Below are positions 35,084 to 44,570 of a DNA stretch of 64,000 bases, in pieces (positions within the stretch are counted from its first letter, which is position 1; the number at the start of each line of letters is the position of its first letter). The translations under genes and the position numbers were made by a program. The DNA lies in assembly GCA_963750295.1 (NCBI GenBank), contig CAVVPY010000006.1, forward strand, positions 62,001-126,000, given 5' to 3'. Origin of the DNA: CAVVPY01 sp963750295. Lineage in GTDB: Bacteria > Actinomycetota > Actinomycetes > Mycobacteriales > Jatrophihabitantaceae. A model generated the notes under the pieces. That model saw only the letters and a program-made list of their open reading frames with translations, was not told the DNA's origin and searched no databases.

Positions 35084-36233
35084 CCGGCGGCGACGCGAGA
35101 AGAGTTGTCGCAGCGCCGTCCCGTCCGCCCGCGTCCCGAGCAGTTGCGCGGCGAAGGTGTCGGCGGTCGCCGGCGGCGCCGCGTCGGCCCGCACGCCCCA
35201 GTCCCCGCGGGCCTCGATGGTCCGCAGTGCCGCGGCGATCCCCGCCACGGTCAAGTCGGCAGCGACCCCGCCCTGGGTGCCGTTGACCTCGCTGGCGCGC
35301 ACGACCGACCCGGCGGTCACGACCGGCACCTCGGCCGCGAGCGCCTTGCCCATGATCCCGCTCGGACCCTTGTTCAGTTGGGCGATCACCACGACGTCGG
35401 ATGCCGCGACGAGTTTGTCGAGGACGTCGTCGGCCAGGAACCCCCTACGCAGCACGACGCGAGCGCGATCGGCCGCATCGAGCCTATCGAGCCATTCCTC
35501 GATCTCGGGGTCGACGGTGCCCGCGAGCAACAGGTCAGCCGCGTCGCCGCTTGCCAGCATCGCCTCGAAGACGAGTCGCACGCACTTGCGGGCGTCGATG
35601 ATCCCGATGATCGAGACCAGCCGCCGGCCCGCCGGCAGGTCCAGTTCACGACGCAATGCCGCCCGATCGCGTGAATGCGCGCTGCAGATCGCAGGATCGC
35701 GGACCCGCTTGAGGACGAGCCCGGTCGACCGATCCTCGCGGCCGGCGAAGCAGCCGATCCGATGCAGTGCGCCCGTCGCGAGACCGAGCAGGGCGAGGAC
35801 GGCCTTGGACACCCGGTGCAGCCAGTCGTGCGGATCTGACCATCTGATCTTGGTCGGGATAACGATTGACGAAGAAGATCACCTGCGGACGGCGGCTGCG
35901 GTCGAGCCGGCGCAACTCTGGAGGTGCGCTGTACCACCACCGCTTGATGAACTGATCAGCCTCCATGACGACGACCCGAGACACGTTCTGCGTGCTGCAC
36001 ACGTCGGCGACACCGCGCGCGACCTGCCGGGTGTCCGGGTGGATGTGGTCGAAGCGTTCGTCGACCTTCAACTCGACGTCACCGAGGAACGTCCGGTACC
36101 GATCGTTGTCGGTCGCGCCGATCGAGGTCAGCAACAGGATCTCGTCCGTGCGACCGGCGAACCGGGCGACATTGGCCACCGCCTGTAACCGATGCCCGCC
36201 GCTGTCCGGCTCGACGAGGACGGTCACCGGCAT
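35078..36233 (-). CDS. Glycosyltransferase-like protein, GT-B fold (one 1-base insertion)
   Basis: About 385 residues after repair. ATG 36233 starts MPVTVLVEPDSGGHRLQAVANVARFAG. Near 35823 one extra base breaks the frame between DQDQMVRS and DWLHRVSKAVLALLGLA. The C-terminal half has LVSIIGIIDARKCVRLVFEAMLASG, DLLLAGTVDPEIEEWL and a donor-site-like region VIAQLNKGPSGIMGKALAAEVPVVTAG, the layout of GT4-type enzymes. It is divergent from the sulfotransferase at 36332. Specificity is unknown. Confidence 0.78.
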
Positions 36234-36331
36234 GCGTTGCTCCTGGGTGAATCGGCGCGAAATCGGGGCGGTCGCGGATGAGCTAGTGTAACCGGACTGT
36301 CGGTTAGCGATCCGAATGTGCAGGGCGGTCG

Positions 36332-37267
36332 ATGCGTGCACGTCAGCAGTCGCCGATCCTTGTGACGGGCGCACCACGGTCCGGTACGACGTTTCTCGGT
36401 TCGATGCTGTCGCTCAATCGCGACGTGTCCTATATCTACGAGCCGCTGAGCCGGACCCACGGGTTGCGCGGCGTTCCCGAACCGATGCTGTACGTCCGGT
36501 CGGGAAGCCGCGACGAGGACCGCGCCGCAACGATGATCGCCCAATTGCTCGCCGGCCACGGACGTTTCACCGTGCCGGCGCACCCTGACGATTCCGCGGC
36601 CCGCCGTGCCGCCCGGCGCGTGCTGCGGTCCAAGGACTACGTGCGCTACAAGCGCGAGAGCATCAACCCGCTGCGGCGTCGCTGGCTGCTCAAGGACCCG
36701 TGGGCGTGCCTGTCGGCCGAGTGGCTGCACCGCCGCTTCGATGCGGCGACGGTGGTGATTGTGCGGCACCCGGTCCCCACGGTGCAGAGCTATCGACGTC
36801 TCGACTGGCGATTTCCGCTCGAACAGTTCCGGGCGATGGACGAGTTGATGAGCGACCAGCTCGATCTGGGTCTCGCCGGCGTGGACGTCGCCGCGCTCGA
36901 CCCCCTCGAGAACGCGGCCCTGATGTGGCGGATGTGCAACACCGTCCTCGCCCGCTATCTGGATCGCAATCGGCAGATGATCGTGGTGCGGCACGAGGAT
37001 CTGTCCGCCCGACCGATCCCGGTGCTGCGCGATCTCTACGGCCGGCTCGGTCTTCGTTTCGATGCCCGAGTCGAGCGGATCGTTGCCGAGCACACCGGCG
37101 CAGGTAACCAGGGCGTGGCCGTGGGCGACCAGTTGCACCAGTTGCGTCGGGACAGCGCGGCGGTCGCTGCCGGCTGGAAGGCGAAGGTGAGTGCTGCCGA
37201 CCGTGTCACGATCCGTAGCTGGGCCGGCCCGGAGGCCGACCGCTGGTACCCCGACGACGAGTGGTGA
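36332..37267 (+). CDS. Sulfotransferase family protein
   Basis: 311 residues, intact. The PAPS 5'-loop is VTGAPRSGTTFLGSML at residues 11-26. The 3'-phosphate motif is ATVVIVRHPVPTVQSYRRL. A conserved WLLKDPWACLSAEWL precedes it, and the C-terminal RSWAGPEADRWYPDDEW is typical of glycan sulfotransferases. It is the third sulfotransferase in 10.5 kb. It ends 9 bases before the convergent GT61 gene. Confidence 0.87.
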   Translation: MRARQQSPILVTGAPRSGTTFLGSMLSLNRDVSYIYEPLSRTHGLRGVPEPMLYVRSGSRDEDRAATMIAQLLAGHGRFTVPAHPDDSAARRAARRVLRSKDYVRYKRESINPLRRRWLLKDPWACLSAEWLHRRFDAATVVIVRHPVPTVQSYRRLDWRFPLEQFRAMDELMSDQLDLGLAGVDVAALDPLENAALMWRMCNTVLARYLDRNRQMIVVRHEDLSARPIPVLRDLYGRLGLRFDARVERIVAEHTGAGNQGVAVGDQLHQLRRDSAAVAAGWKAKVSAADRVTIRSWAGPEADRWYPDDEW

Positions 37268-37276
37268 GCGCAAGGC

Positions 37277-38482
37277 TCAGGCCTCGTCCACGAGCGCAGT
37301 GAGCGCGCCGAGATCGACATCTATGTCGCGCACCAGCAGGTGGTTGCGCCGGTTCGGTCGAAGGGGGGCGCGCGGCCCGGACAGGTAGCGGTACCGCAGG
37401 CCGGGCACGCCCGATGCGAGCCGCCAGTAGTCGGGCAGCAGCGATCCGGCGGGGAAGATCTCGATGACCGTACTTCCGGGGCTGGCGAAGAAGAGATTCG
37501 TCAGTGCCGCACCGTGCGCCGAGACCACGATCGCCGCGTCGGCGAACGTCCGGACCTGGTCGGCGACCGACAGTGCGGCCGGGTCGACCGATTCGAAGCC
37601 TCGTGGCCGCAACACGTCGAGGACGGCGGACTCGTTGAGCACCGTGCGGTTGTTGCCGGACGGGCCGCGGGTGATCCAGATGCGCCGTTGCGGTCCGGCC
37701 GCGGCGGTCGGCGCGCCCACCCGATGCATGATCCGGTCGCGGAGGAATCGCGCTACCCACGGCGGATTCTTCTCGGTCGTCGCGGGCAGGCCGGGCACGA
37801 CGAGACACTCGGCGCGCACATGCGGGTACTCGTCCGCGTCGACGATCCGGGACCGGTCTATGCCGAAGATGTCGAGCAGTTCGCGCTGGAAGGGCGTGCT
37901 CGCGGGCACGTACCAACGATCCGGCGCGGCGATGGCGCCCGCCTGCTCGAGGACGCCGATGCGCGACAAGACGTCGGCGAGGAAATGGTAGTAGTTGTAA
38001 TCACCGCGCACCGCGAGCACGCCGAGCCGTCCCTCGACCTCGTGCGGCGGACCCGGATACGGGTTGAGGAAGGCCGGGTGCTCGCTGCCGCGCGACGTGC
38101 CGAAGTAGCGGCTCACCTCGTCCACCAGGTCGCCGCTCGCGGTGATCACGGCGCGATGCGGGCCGAGGACGCGACCGCCAGGGAGTTCGGCCGCGGCGAC
38201 CCGCTCGATCGACTCACCGTCGCGACGGTCGCTCAGTCGCAGATTCGCCGGTCGACCGGTCATCGGTGCACGGGTGATGACCTCGGTCGCTCGCGCGACC
38301 ACGCAGCTACCCCCCGATCGCGCGGCGGCTTCGTCGAGGGTGTCGACGAAGCCGGTCGGCAGCCATCCGTCCCGCCGTCGGCTCAGGCGCTGCGTCACGG
38401 GCGTGACGAGACGCATGCTTCGCGCATAGACCGGCTTGAGATACGGGAACAGTGGACGAAGGCGTGGGGGCAGCCGGACCAC
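37277..38482 (-). CDS. Glycosyltransferase family 61 protein
   Basis: 401 residues. The family's C-terminal signature is clear: VSAHGAALTNLFFASPGSTVIEIFPAG near residues 315-345. Before it lie the central motif YNYYHFLADVLSRIG and the segment RIWITRGPSGNNRTVLNE. GT61 (DUF563) enzymes add xylose, GlcNAc or other residues to glycans. It is four bases downstream of the FkbM methyltransferase gene on the same strand, and is the last gene of the minus-strand operon that begins at 42799. Confidence 0.87.
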   Translation of the reverse strand: MVRLPPRLRPLFPYLKPVYARSMRLVTPVTQRLSRRRDGWLPTGFVDTLDEAAARSGGSCVVARATEVITRAPMTGRPANLRLSDRRDGESIERVAAAELPGGRVLGPHRAVITASGDLVDEVSRYFGTSRGSEHPAFLNPYPGPPHEVEGRLGVLAVRGDYNYYHFLADVLSRIGVLEQAGAIAAPDRWYVPASTPFQRELLDIFGIDRSRIVDADEYPHVRAECLVVPGLPATTEKNPPWVARFLRDRIMHRVGAPTAAAGPQRRIWITRGPSGNNRTVLNESAVLDVLRPRGFESVDPAALSVADQVRTFADAAIVVSAHGAALTNLFFASPGSTVIEIFPAGSLLPDYWRLASGVPGLRYRYLSGPRAPLRPNRRNHLLVRDIDVDLGALTALVDEA

Positions 38483-38485
38483 GGC

Positions 38486-39313
38486 TCAGCGCACGTCGAT
38501 CGACAGCGGTTCGCGGGACAGCCACACGCAGCCGTACCCCCGAGGCGTGCTCAGCTCGGCCTGCACCTGCAACCCGACGGCGTCGAAGAAGGTACGCAAC
38601 TCGGCCCAGCCGTGCCCGGGCACCGGGTGGTACTCGATGACCACCCGCTGGACGCTGGCCCAACTGCTCGGCGACGAGCCGAGAACGAGGTCGTACTCAC
38701 CGCCTTCGCAGTCGATCTTGACCACATCGACCGGCGCGGCCGTCGCGGCCGTCGCGTCGTCGAAGGTGACTGTCTGCACGGTCGTGGCGTCGTCGGCGCG
38801 ATGGTTCGCCGAGATCAGGCCGTTGAGACCGCTGCCGGCCCCGTTGTCCTCGAACGCCGCGTAGCCGCCAGTGCGTGCCAGCGCTCGTTCGACGACCGTG
38901 ACGCGATCGGCGACGCCGTTCTGGGCGACGTTACGACGCAGGAACGCGGCGGTGGTGGCCGATGGCTCGAACGCTGTCACGGTTGCCTTGGAGTGCAACT
39001 GGGTCAGTCGGCAACTGAACGTCCCGATATGGCCGCCGATGTCGATGACCTGGATCGGGCGATCCAGCAGCGGGCCGAGCAACGACTCGAGCCGGTAGCA
39101 GTCCTCGGCGAAGATCTCGTACACCGGCACGCGCGCGCCCGGTCGGTTCGGGCAGTCGATGCGCACCCCGCTGCGGGTGCGGAAGGTGAGGGTCTCCGGA
39201 CCGCGGCCAACCATCCCCAAGGCAATACCGCCGAACACCGCGGGCCAGTTGGCGTACGTTGCGGGAGTCTGGACGATTCGGCGCATCAGGTGGGTGCGCT
39301 TCTTCTTGTTCAC
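38486..39313 (-). CDS. FkbM family methyltransferase (paralogue A)
   Basis: 275 residues. SAM motif I is VIDIGGHIGTFS, followed by VTAFEPSATTAAFLRRNVAQNG. The FkbM core is VDVVKIDCEGGEYDLVLG and VIEYHPVPGHGWAELRTFF closes the fold. It is clearly homologous, along its whole length, to the protein encoded at 40513-41373. Both share ANWP near the N terminus, CPN-x-PGAR and DCY before motif I. The two genes flank a GT4 gene. It is predicted to O-methylate the growing glycan. Confidence 0.87.
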   Translation of the reverse strand: MNKKKRTHLMRRIVQTPATYANWPAVFGGIALGMVGRGPETLTFRTRSGVRIDCPNRPGARVPVYEIFAEDCYRLESLLGPLLDRPIQVIDIGGHIGTFSCRLTQLHSKATVTAFEPSATTAAFLRRNVAQNGVADRVTVVERALARTGGYAAFEDNGAGSGLNGLISANHRADDATTVQTVTFDDATAATAAPVDVVKIDCEGGEYDLVLGSSPSSWASVQRVVIEYHPVPGHGWAELRTFFDAVGLQVQAELSTPRGYGCVWLSREPLSIDVR

Positions 39314-39405
39314 GTCACGGATTCCGTCCGTCGGGAGACCACGTTCGCGATGATGGCATATGCCTTGGAGTCCTGCTCACCAGTCCGATGGCTCGAATCG
39401 TCCGC

Positions 39406-40506
39406 TCAGCCAAGGCGTCCGCCGCCTGCGGCTCGTCGGCGTTCGATCTCCTCGTGCAGGTTCAGGGCCCAGCCGGCGGGGCTCAGCCGATGCGACAACG
39501 CGCTGCTGACCTCGGACATGGCGGCGAGGCGCGCCGTCGGCAGGACGCTCACCCGCACCATCGCGCGCGCCCACGATTCGACATCGCCGGCCGGGACGAC
39601 CCAGCCGTTGTAGCCGTCCTGGACGAGGCCCGGCGCGGCGCCGGCGAACTCCGAACACAGGATCGGCAGGCCGGCCGCGGCCGCCTCGTGCACCACCACG
39701 CCGTACGGCTCGATGTGCGAGGTCAGGACGAAGCAGGAGACCGAGCGCATCAGTTCAGCGACCGCCGGCGGCTGCAGGAAGCCGTGCATCGTCACGCCGG
39801 GCACTGGGCGGACGACCTCGTCGTACGGGCCGATGCCGACCACATGCAGATCCCACGGGTCGTCGGTCAATTCACGGTAGCGACGGTAGGCGGCGGCGAC
39901 GACGTCCGCGCCCTTGTGCCAGACGAGTCGTCCGACGAACAGGAAGCTGCGGCGGGAATGCAGTTCCTCGCCAGTCCGCGGCGCGGACCGGAACAGGTCG
40001 ACATCACCTGACAGCGAACCGCGGATGACGTCGGCTGGCGCGAAACCGAGGCGCCGTGCGTAGAACTCGGTGCGATCGCTCGGAACCATTGCCGCATCGA
40101 CGACCGGGTCGACGTACCACCGATGGGTGAGCCGGCCGACCCATTGCTTCGGTGCAGCGCGCCAAAGGTTGTCCATGATCAGGATTCGCACCACGGCGTC
40201 CGGAACGCTTTTCATCACCGCTCGGTAGGCCTGCGCGTAATTCCACGACCACATCAGCACCGCATCCGGGCCGAACTCCCGCACTGCGCGCACCAGGTCT
40301 GCCGGCTCCGGCGGCTGCTCCCAGCCGATCACCTTCGCGTAGTCCTCGGCGCTCAATCCGCTGAACGCGGTGTCGGCCATCGCCTCGCCCGATGCCGACG
40401 GTGTGCTCGGTGCGACGATCAACAGATCGTTACCGAGCTTGTGCAGCTGCCGGAACTGCGCGTCGAGGTAGCCGGTCATGCCGGACAGCAGAAAGGCGAT
40501 CCGCAC
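39406..40506 (-). CDS. Glycosyltransferase family 4 protein
   Basis: 366 residues, GT-B fold. N-terminal MRIAFLLSGMTGYLDAQFRQLHKLG; donor half with SFLFVGRLVWHKGADVVAAAYRRY, LHVVGIGPYDEVV, GVTMHGFLQPPAVAELM and the EX7E motif EPYGVVVHEAAAAGLPILCSE (Glu at both ends). No membrane helix. It lies between the two FkbM paralogues on the same strand, so sugar addition and methylation are probably coupled steps on the same unit. Confidence 0.9.
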   Translation of the reverse strand: MRIAFLLSGMTGYLDAQFRQLHKLGNDLLIVAPSTPSASGEAMADTAFSGLSAEDYAKVIGWEQPPEPADLVRAVREFGPDAVLMWSWNYAQAYRAVMKSVPDAVVRILIMDNLWRAAPKQWVGRLTHRWYVDPVVDAAMVPSDRTEFYARRLGFAPADVIRGSLSGDVDLFRSAPRTGEELHSRRSFLFVGRLVWHKGADVVAAAYRRYRELTDDPWDLHVVGIGPYDEVVRPVPGVTMHGFLQPPAVAELMRSVSCFVLTSHIEPYGVVVHEAAAAGLPILCSEFAGAAPGLVQDGYNGWVVPAGDVESWARAMVRVSVLPTARLAAMSEVSSALSHRLSPAGWALNLHEEIERRRAAGGGRLG

Positions 40507-40512
40507 AGTCGG

Positions 40513-41373
40513 CTACCTCGTGACGGGCGCTGCGTCGGCGCGCGCCAGCCACGCGGTCCCGAGACCGTTGCCGCTGGACTCGTGCCGGACGACGTGCAGG
40601 CCGACCGTCTCGAACCAGGCCCGCAACTTGTCCCAGGACTCGCCCTCGACCGGGTGGTACTCCATCACGACGCGCTGCACGGTCGACCAGTTCTGCTTGT
40701 CCGAGGCGTAGATGAGCTCGTACTCGCTACCCTCGCAGTCCATCTTGACCACGTCGAACGGACGGGGCGCGTTGGCGACCGCAGCGTCGAAGGTGCTCGT
40801 TTTGATTGTGATCATGTGCCGGTGACCGGCCGCGTCTGCGCCGTCGACGAGCCGATTGTTCTCGCGGACCAGACCGTTGTGGACGCTGGCCGCGCTGTTG
40901 TCATCGATCACCGCCGTGCCGATCGAGCCGGCGAGGGCGCACTCGTGCACGCGAATGCGGTCGGCGAAACCGTTCGCATCGACGTTCGCGCGCAGGTAGC
41001 GCGCGCTTTCCGGTGACGGTTCGTAGCACTCGACCTGCACCGTCGGGTTGGCTGCTGCCAGATTCGCGGCGAACGCGCCGACGTGTGATCCGACGTCGAG
41101 CACCTGCAGCGCTCCGCCCGAGCCGAGCACCCAGCTGCGCTCGTAGCAGTCGTCTGCGAACTGCTCGAACATGGGCAGCCGAGCGCCGGGCACATTCGGG
41201 CAGGTCATCCGGACGCCGTCGCGGGTCACGAATTCGAGCACCGGTGCGCCGTGGCCGAATCGCTGACCGGCCATCTGTCGGAGCAGCACCGGCCAGTTGG
41301 CGAAGGTCCGACGGGTCTGGGCCACGCGCCGCGCTTCGTACTTGATCGTCGCTGCCCTGGTCAGCGTGGCCAC
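40513..41373 (-). CDS. FkbM family methyltransferase (paralogue B)
   Basis: 286 residues. SAM motif I is VLDVGSHVGAFAANLA, then VECYEPSPESARYLRANVDANG, with the FkbM core FDVVKMDCEGSEYELIY and VMEYHPVEGESWDKL. It is a full-length paralogue of the gene at 38486. The start is 10 bases from the stop of the membrane polymerase gene upstream, so 42799 to 37277 reads as one operon of five genes. Confidence 0.87.
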   Translation of the reverse strand: MATLTRAATIKYEARRVAQTRRTFANWPVLLRQMAGQRFGHGAPVLEFVTRDGVRMTCPNVPGARLPMFEQFADDCYERSWVLGSGGALQVLDVGSHVGAFAANLAAANPTVQVECYEPSPESARYLRANVDANGFADRIRVHECALAGSIGTAVIDDNSAASVHNGLVRENNRLVDGADAAGHRHMITIKTSTFDAAVANAPRPFDVVKMDCEGSEYELIYASDKQNWSTVQRVVMEYHPVEGESWDKLRAWFETVGLHVVRHESSGNGLGTAWLARADAAPVTR

Positions 41374-41383
41374 GTGCGTCCCT

Positions 41384-42799
41384 TCATGCCGGCGCCAGCA
41401 CCGACGCGTCGGCCGACGCGCGCGCCGCCTGCTCGAGCCGGCGGCTCTCGATCATAGCGACCAGGAGGGCGCCGGGTACGTAGTAGAAGCGGTCGGTCAG
41501 ATCGGCTTCGAAGATGTTCAGGGCCAAGGTGCCGACGAACGCGGCCAATAGCGCAGCGCCGAGCGATGAGCGCCGCATCAATGCCGCCGACGTGATCAAC
41601 CCGCACAACATGTATATCGACATGGCGACGAACAGGATGAGCCCACCGGACGCGAGCTCCTGGAGGTACACCTGGGATGCCTGATCCGAGATCTGCAGAC
41701 CGAGGCCGGCTATCGGTGAATGCAGGAAATCGCGGACGCCCTGCGCCCCGACGACAGCGCGGACACTGTCGCTGCCGCTGGTGCTGGCGTCTGCCGAGAG
41801 CCGGGTCGCCCGCAAGATGCCTGCGCCGAGTCCCGGTACGAAGGCGATGATGCCGCCGACGGCGATCAGACCTGCCACCACCGCGTTGACGGTGTAGACC
41901 CTCGTCCGGGGGTGCAGCACGACGCAGAGCGCGAGCACCGCAACCGTCGTCACGGCACCGCCCCGTGATCCGGACGCGTACGCACCCAGTAGCAGGCCGG
42001 CCAAGGCGACCAGGCCGACCACCCGGTCGAACGCCTTCTGATTGAAGATCAGCCAGAAGGCGAACGGGAGCGCCAGGACGATGCCGGCCGCGAGGTAGTT
42101 GGGATGATCGGAGAACCCGAGTTGCCGGGCGCCGGTGTCCGGCAGGCCGGTGAGGATCCGGCTCAATCGCGCGCCGGCCCGGTCGAGGATCGCGACCCAG
42201 CCCGACAGCCCAGCACCGGACGCGAACGCGAGCACCAGCCAGCGCATCGCGCGGCGGTCAACGCGCACGGCACCGGCGAAGGCCATCGGAGTCGCGGCCA
42301 CGGCGATGATGAACTTCACCGCCACGGTGATGTTGAGGAAGGCGAGGCTGCCTGGCGGGGCGGGGCGGGGGGCGCCGACGGCAGTCAGCACGATCCGCTG
42401 CGACATGTAGAGCGGGTCCGGCGGGAAATAGATCTGGGCGACGACGACGAGCAGGATTGCGAAAACGAGTTGTTTGATCCACCACGGCGGTGTGCGGAAC
42501 GCACCGTTCGGGTGGGCCAGCACGAAGCACAGCAGCGCGACGATGATCAACACATCCCCGGGACGCACCGGGCCGATGAACCAACCGTTCCACGTCAGGG
42601 TGAAACATGCGCCGCAGGCGGCCGCGACGCCGGCGACAGCGAGGTCGAGGCTAAATGCGAGTGCGGACAGCGCGATCGCGATCACGGCGATGACGACGAC
42701 CGAGCCGATCGCGCCGCTGCGAAGGCCCCATGCCTCGACGGCGAGCACCGTGGCGAGCGCGGCCACGGTCGCGGCTACTCCTCGATTCCGGCGCGCCAT
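41384..42799 (-). CDS. O-antigen polymerase/ligase-like membrane protein (Wzy/WaaL-type)
   Basis: 471 residues with about 11-12 transmembrane helices. The large periplasmic loop region contains LGFSDHPNYLAAGIVLALPFAFWL, the Wzy_C-type motif with His-Pro-Asn. A second signature, GAYASGSRGGAVTTVAVLAL, follows, with GVRDFLHSPIAGLGLQ further on. Such proteins polymerise or ligate lipid-linked repeat units on the outer face of the membrane. It is the first gene of a minus-strand operon, divergent from the BY-kinase gene. Confidence 0.85.
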   Translation of the reverse strand: MARRNRGVAATVAALATVLAVEAWGLRSGAIGSVVVIAVIAIALSALAFSLDLAVAGVAAACGACFTLTWNGWFIGPVRPGDVLIIVALLCFVLAHPNGAFRTPPWWIKQLVFAILLVVVAQIYFPPDPLYMSQRIVLTAVGAPRPAPPGSLAFLNITVAVKFIIAVAATPMAFAGAVRVDRRAMRWLVLAFASGAGLSGWVAILDRAGARLSRILTGLPDTGARQLGFSDHPNYLAAGIVLALPFAFWLIFNQKAFDRVVGLVALAGLLLGAYASGSRGGAVTTVAVLALCVVLHPRTRVYTVNAVVAGLIAVGGIIAFVPGLGAGILRATRLSADASTSGSDSVRAVVGAQGVRDFLHSPIAGLGLQISDQASQVYLQELASGGLILFVAMSIYMLCGLITSAALMRRSSLGAALLAAFVGTLALNIFEADLTDRFYYVPGALLVAMIESRRLEQAARASADASVLAPA

Positions 42800-43005
42800 A
42801 GGTCTCCTGTCCGGCGGCGCTAATGGGCAACCGTCCGCGACGAAGCATACTTAGGCCGCCCCGCTGGCCGGGCCGCGCGCGTTCGTCCTGCGAACGCCGT
42901 GCGCTGCCGCGGGTTACGATCGAGCTTTCACGACCTGCACCCAGAGATGCCCGGTCGCCGTCCCGGATGTGGGGGGTCGGCGCCGGCGAGGAGAAAGGCA
43001 ACTTC

Positions 43006-44499
43006 GTGTCGCTTCGGGCCTACCTACGGGTCTTGCAGGAGCGTTGGCGCTTCGTGGCGCTCTTCGTTCTCGCCGGCACCGCTATGGCGGTGCTCGTGAC
43101 GGCGACCAGCCCGAAGGTCTACCAGGCCAACGTACAGATTTTCGTTGCCTCGACCGACACCTCGAACCCGGCGACCCAGTTCCAGCAGGCCGCGTTCACG
43201 CAAACCCAGGTGCAGACGTTCGCGCAAATCGTGGGATCGCCCGAAGTGTTGAAGCTGGTCATGGACGACATGCACCTCACAATCAGCACCCGCGACCTGA
43301 AGTCCAAAATCTCGGCCACGGCGCCCACCGGTCAATCGATCGTCGACCTCCATGTCCAGGACTCGTCGCCCAACCAGGCGGCCAACATCGCCAATTCGAC
43401 GTCGCGTGCGTTCATCACCGTTGTCGAGGGCTACTACACCACCTCGACGGCCAGCGGCGGATCAACCGGCAACCCACCGGCAACGACCGCAACGCTGCAC
43501 CTGCATGTCACCGATCCGGCCACCACCCCGTCGAACCCCGTCTCACCCAAACCGCTGCTGAACATCTCGCTGGGCCTGCTCCTCGGACTGCTCGTGGGTG
43601 CGGCGCTGGCCGTGGTCCGCGACATCCTCGACAACCGCATCAAGGACCCCGAGACACTGGCAAAGTTCGCCGGCAAGCCGGTGATGGGTGTCGTCGCCGA
43701 GGACCCGACTGCACGGAAGTTCCCGATCGCGGCTCGCGCAGGCAATCGCAATGCCCGCGCCGAGAACTTCCGACAGTTGCGTGCGAACCTGCAGTTCGCG
43801 AATGTCGACAAGCATCCCCGCGTCATCGCCATCACCAGTTCGATCCCCGGCGAGGGCAAGACGATGGTCGCCATGAACCTCGCGTCAGCGTTCGCCGAGG
43901 CGGGATTCAGCGTCTGCCTCGTCGATGCCGACCTGCGCCGCCCGACAGTTGCCAAGGTGCTCGGGCTCGCGGATTCAGTCGGCCTGACGAGCGTGCTCAT
44001 CCACCAGATCGGGCTGTCCGAGGCGCTGCAGAGCGCCGGTCCGAGCCTGCACGTGCTGGCGGCCGGACCGATCCCGCCGAATCCGAGCGAGGTGCTCGCG
44101 TCCAGCTACGTCCGCGATGTCATCCGCTCGTTACTGGACAAGGTCGACTACGTCGTGATCGACACCGCGCCGCTGCTGCCGGTATCGGACGGTTCCGAGG
44201 TCGCGGCACTCGCGGACGGCACCCTGCTCGTCGCACGGCACGAGGTGACCACGGATTCGCAGGTCAAGCGCGCAACGAGCACGTTGCGCGGCGTGGACGC
44301 GCTGCTGCTCGGTGTCGTCCTCAACCGGGTGCCGAACCGGCGATCGGGCGAATACGGCTACAGCTACAGCTACTACCAGCGCGAGGCCAGCTCAGCGACG
44401 ACGAAACGCCGGCACCGGATCACGGCTGAGCTGACGGCGTCGGATGAACACGGCGCGCGTGACGAGCACGACGAAACGGGTCGCCAACTACCCTCATGA
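43006..44499 (+). CDS. Polysaccharide co-polymerase with BY-type tyrosine autokinase (Wzc/CapAB-like)
   Basis: 497 residues. GTG 43006 follows a strong GAGGAGAAAGG site. It has a Wzz domain with helix 1 at residues 15-33, an extracytoplasmic region containing QFQQAAFTQTQVQTFAQIV, and helix 2 at about 184-204 after the Pro-rich motif PSNPVSPKPLL. The cytoplasmic kinase has QLRANLQF, Walker A SSIPGEGKT (278-286), Walker A' VDADLRRP (306-313) and VDYVVIDTAPLL. A C-terminal Tyr cluster, YGYSYSYY, supplies autophosphorylation sites. It controls chain length and polymerisation. All catalytic motifs are intact, unlike the paralogue at 56231. Confidence 0.93.
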   Translation: MSLRAYLRVLQERWRFVALFVLAGTAMAVLVTATSPKVYQANVQIFVASTDTSNPATQFQQAAFTQTQVQTFAQIVGSPEVLKLVMDDMHLTISTRDLKSKISATAPTGQSIVDLHVQDSSPNQAANIANSTSRAFITVVEGYYTTSTASGGSTGNPPATTATLHLHVTDPATTPSNPVSPKPLLNISLGLLLGLLVGAALAVVRDILDNRIKDPETLAKFAGKPVMGVVAEDPTARKFPIAARAGNRNARAENFRQLRANLQFANVDKHPRVIAITSSIPGEGKTMVAMNLASAFAEAGFSVCLVDADLRRPTVAKVLGLADSVGLTSVLIHQIGLSEALQSAGPSLHVLAAGPIPPNPSEVLASSYVRDVIRSLLDKVDYVVIDTAPLLPVSDGSEVAALADGTLLVARHEVTTDSQVKRATSTLRGVDALLLGVVLNRVPNRRSGEYGYSYSYYQREASSATTKRRHRITAELTASDEHGARDEHDETGRQLPS

Positions 44500-44570
44500 T
44501 CGACTTTTGGGCGCCGATGGATTATGCAAGCATGGCGAAACGCCGAAGTCCGAGACGCGGGAGGTAGCAC

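Noticed and set aside
37340..39613. A 757-codon open frame on the plus strand opposite the GT61 and FkbM genes
   Set aside because: The translated product is rich in Arg, Asp, Gly and His with no domain match. The minus-strand genes have clear family signatures and conventional spacing, so this is a high-GC shadow frame.
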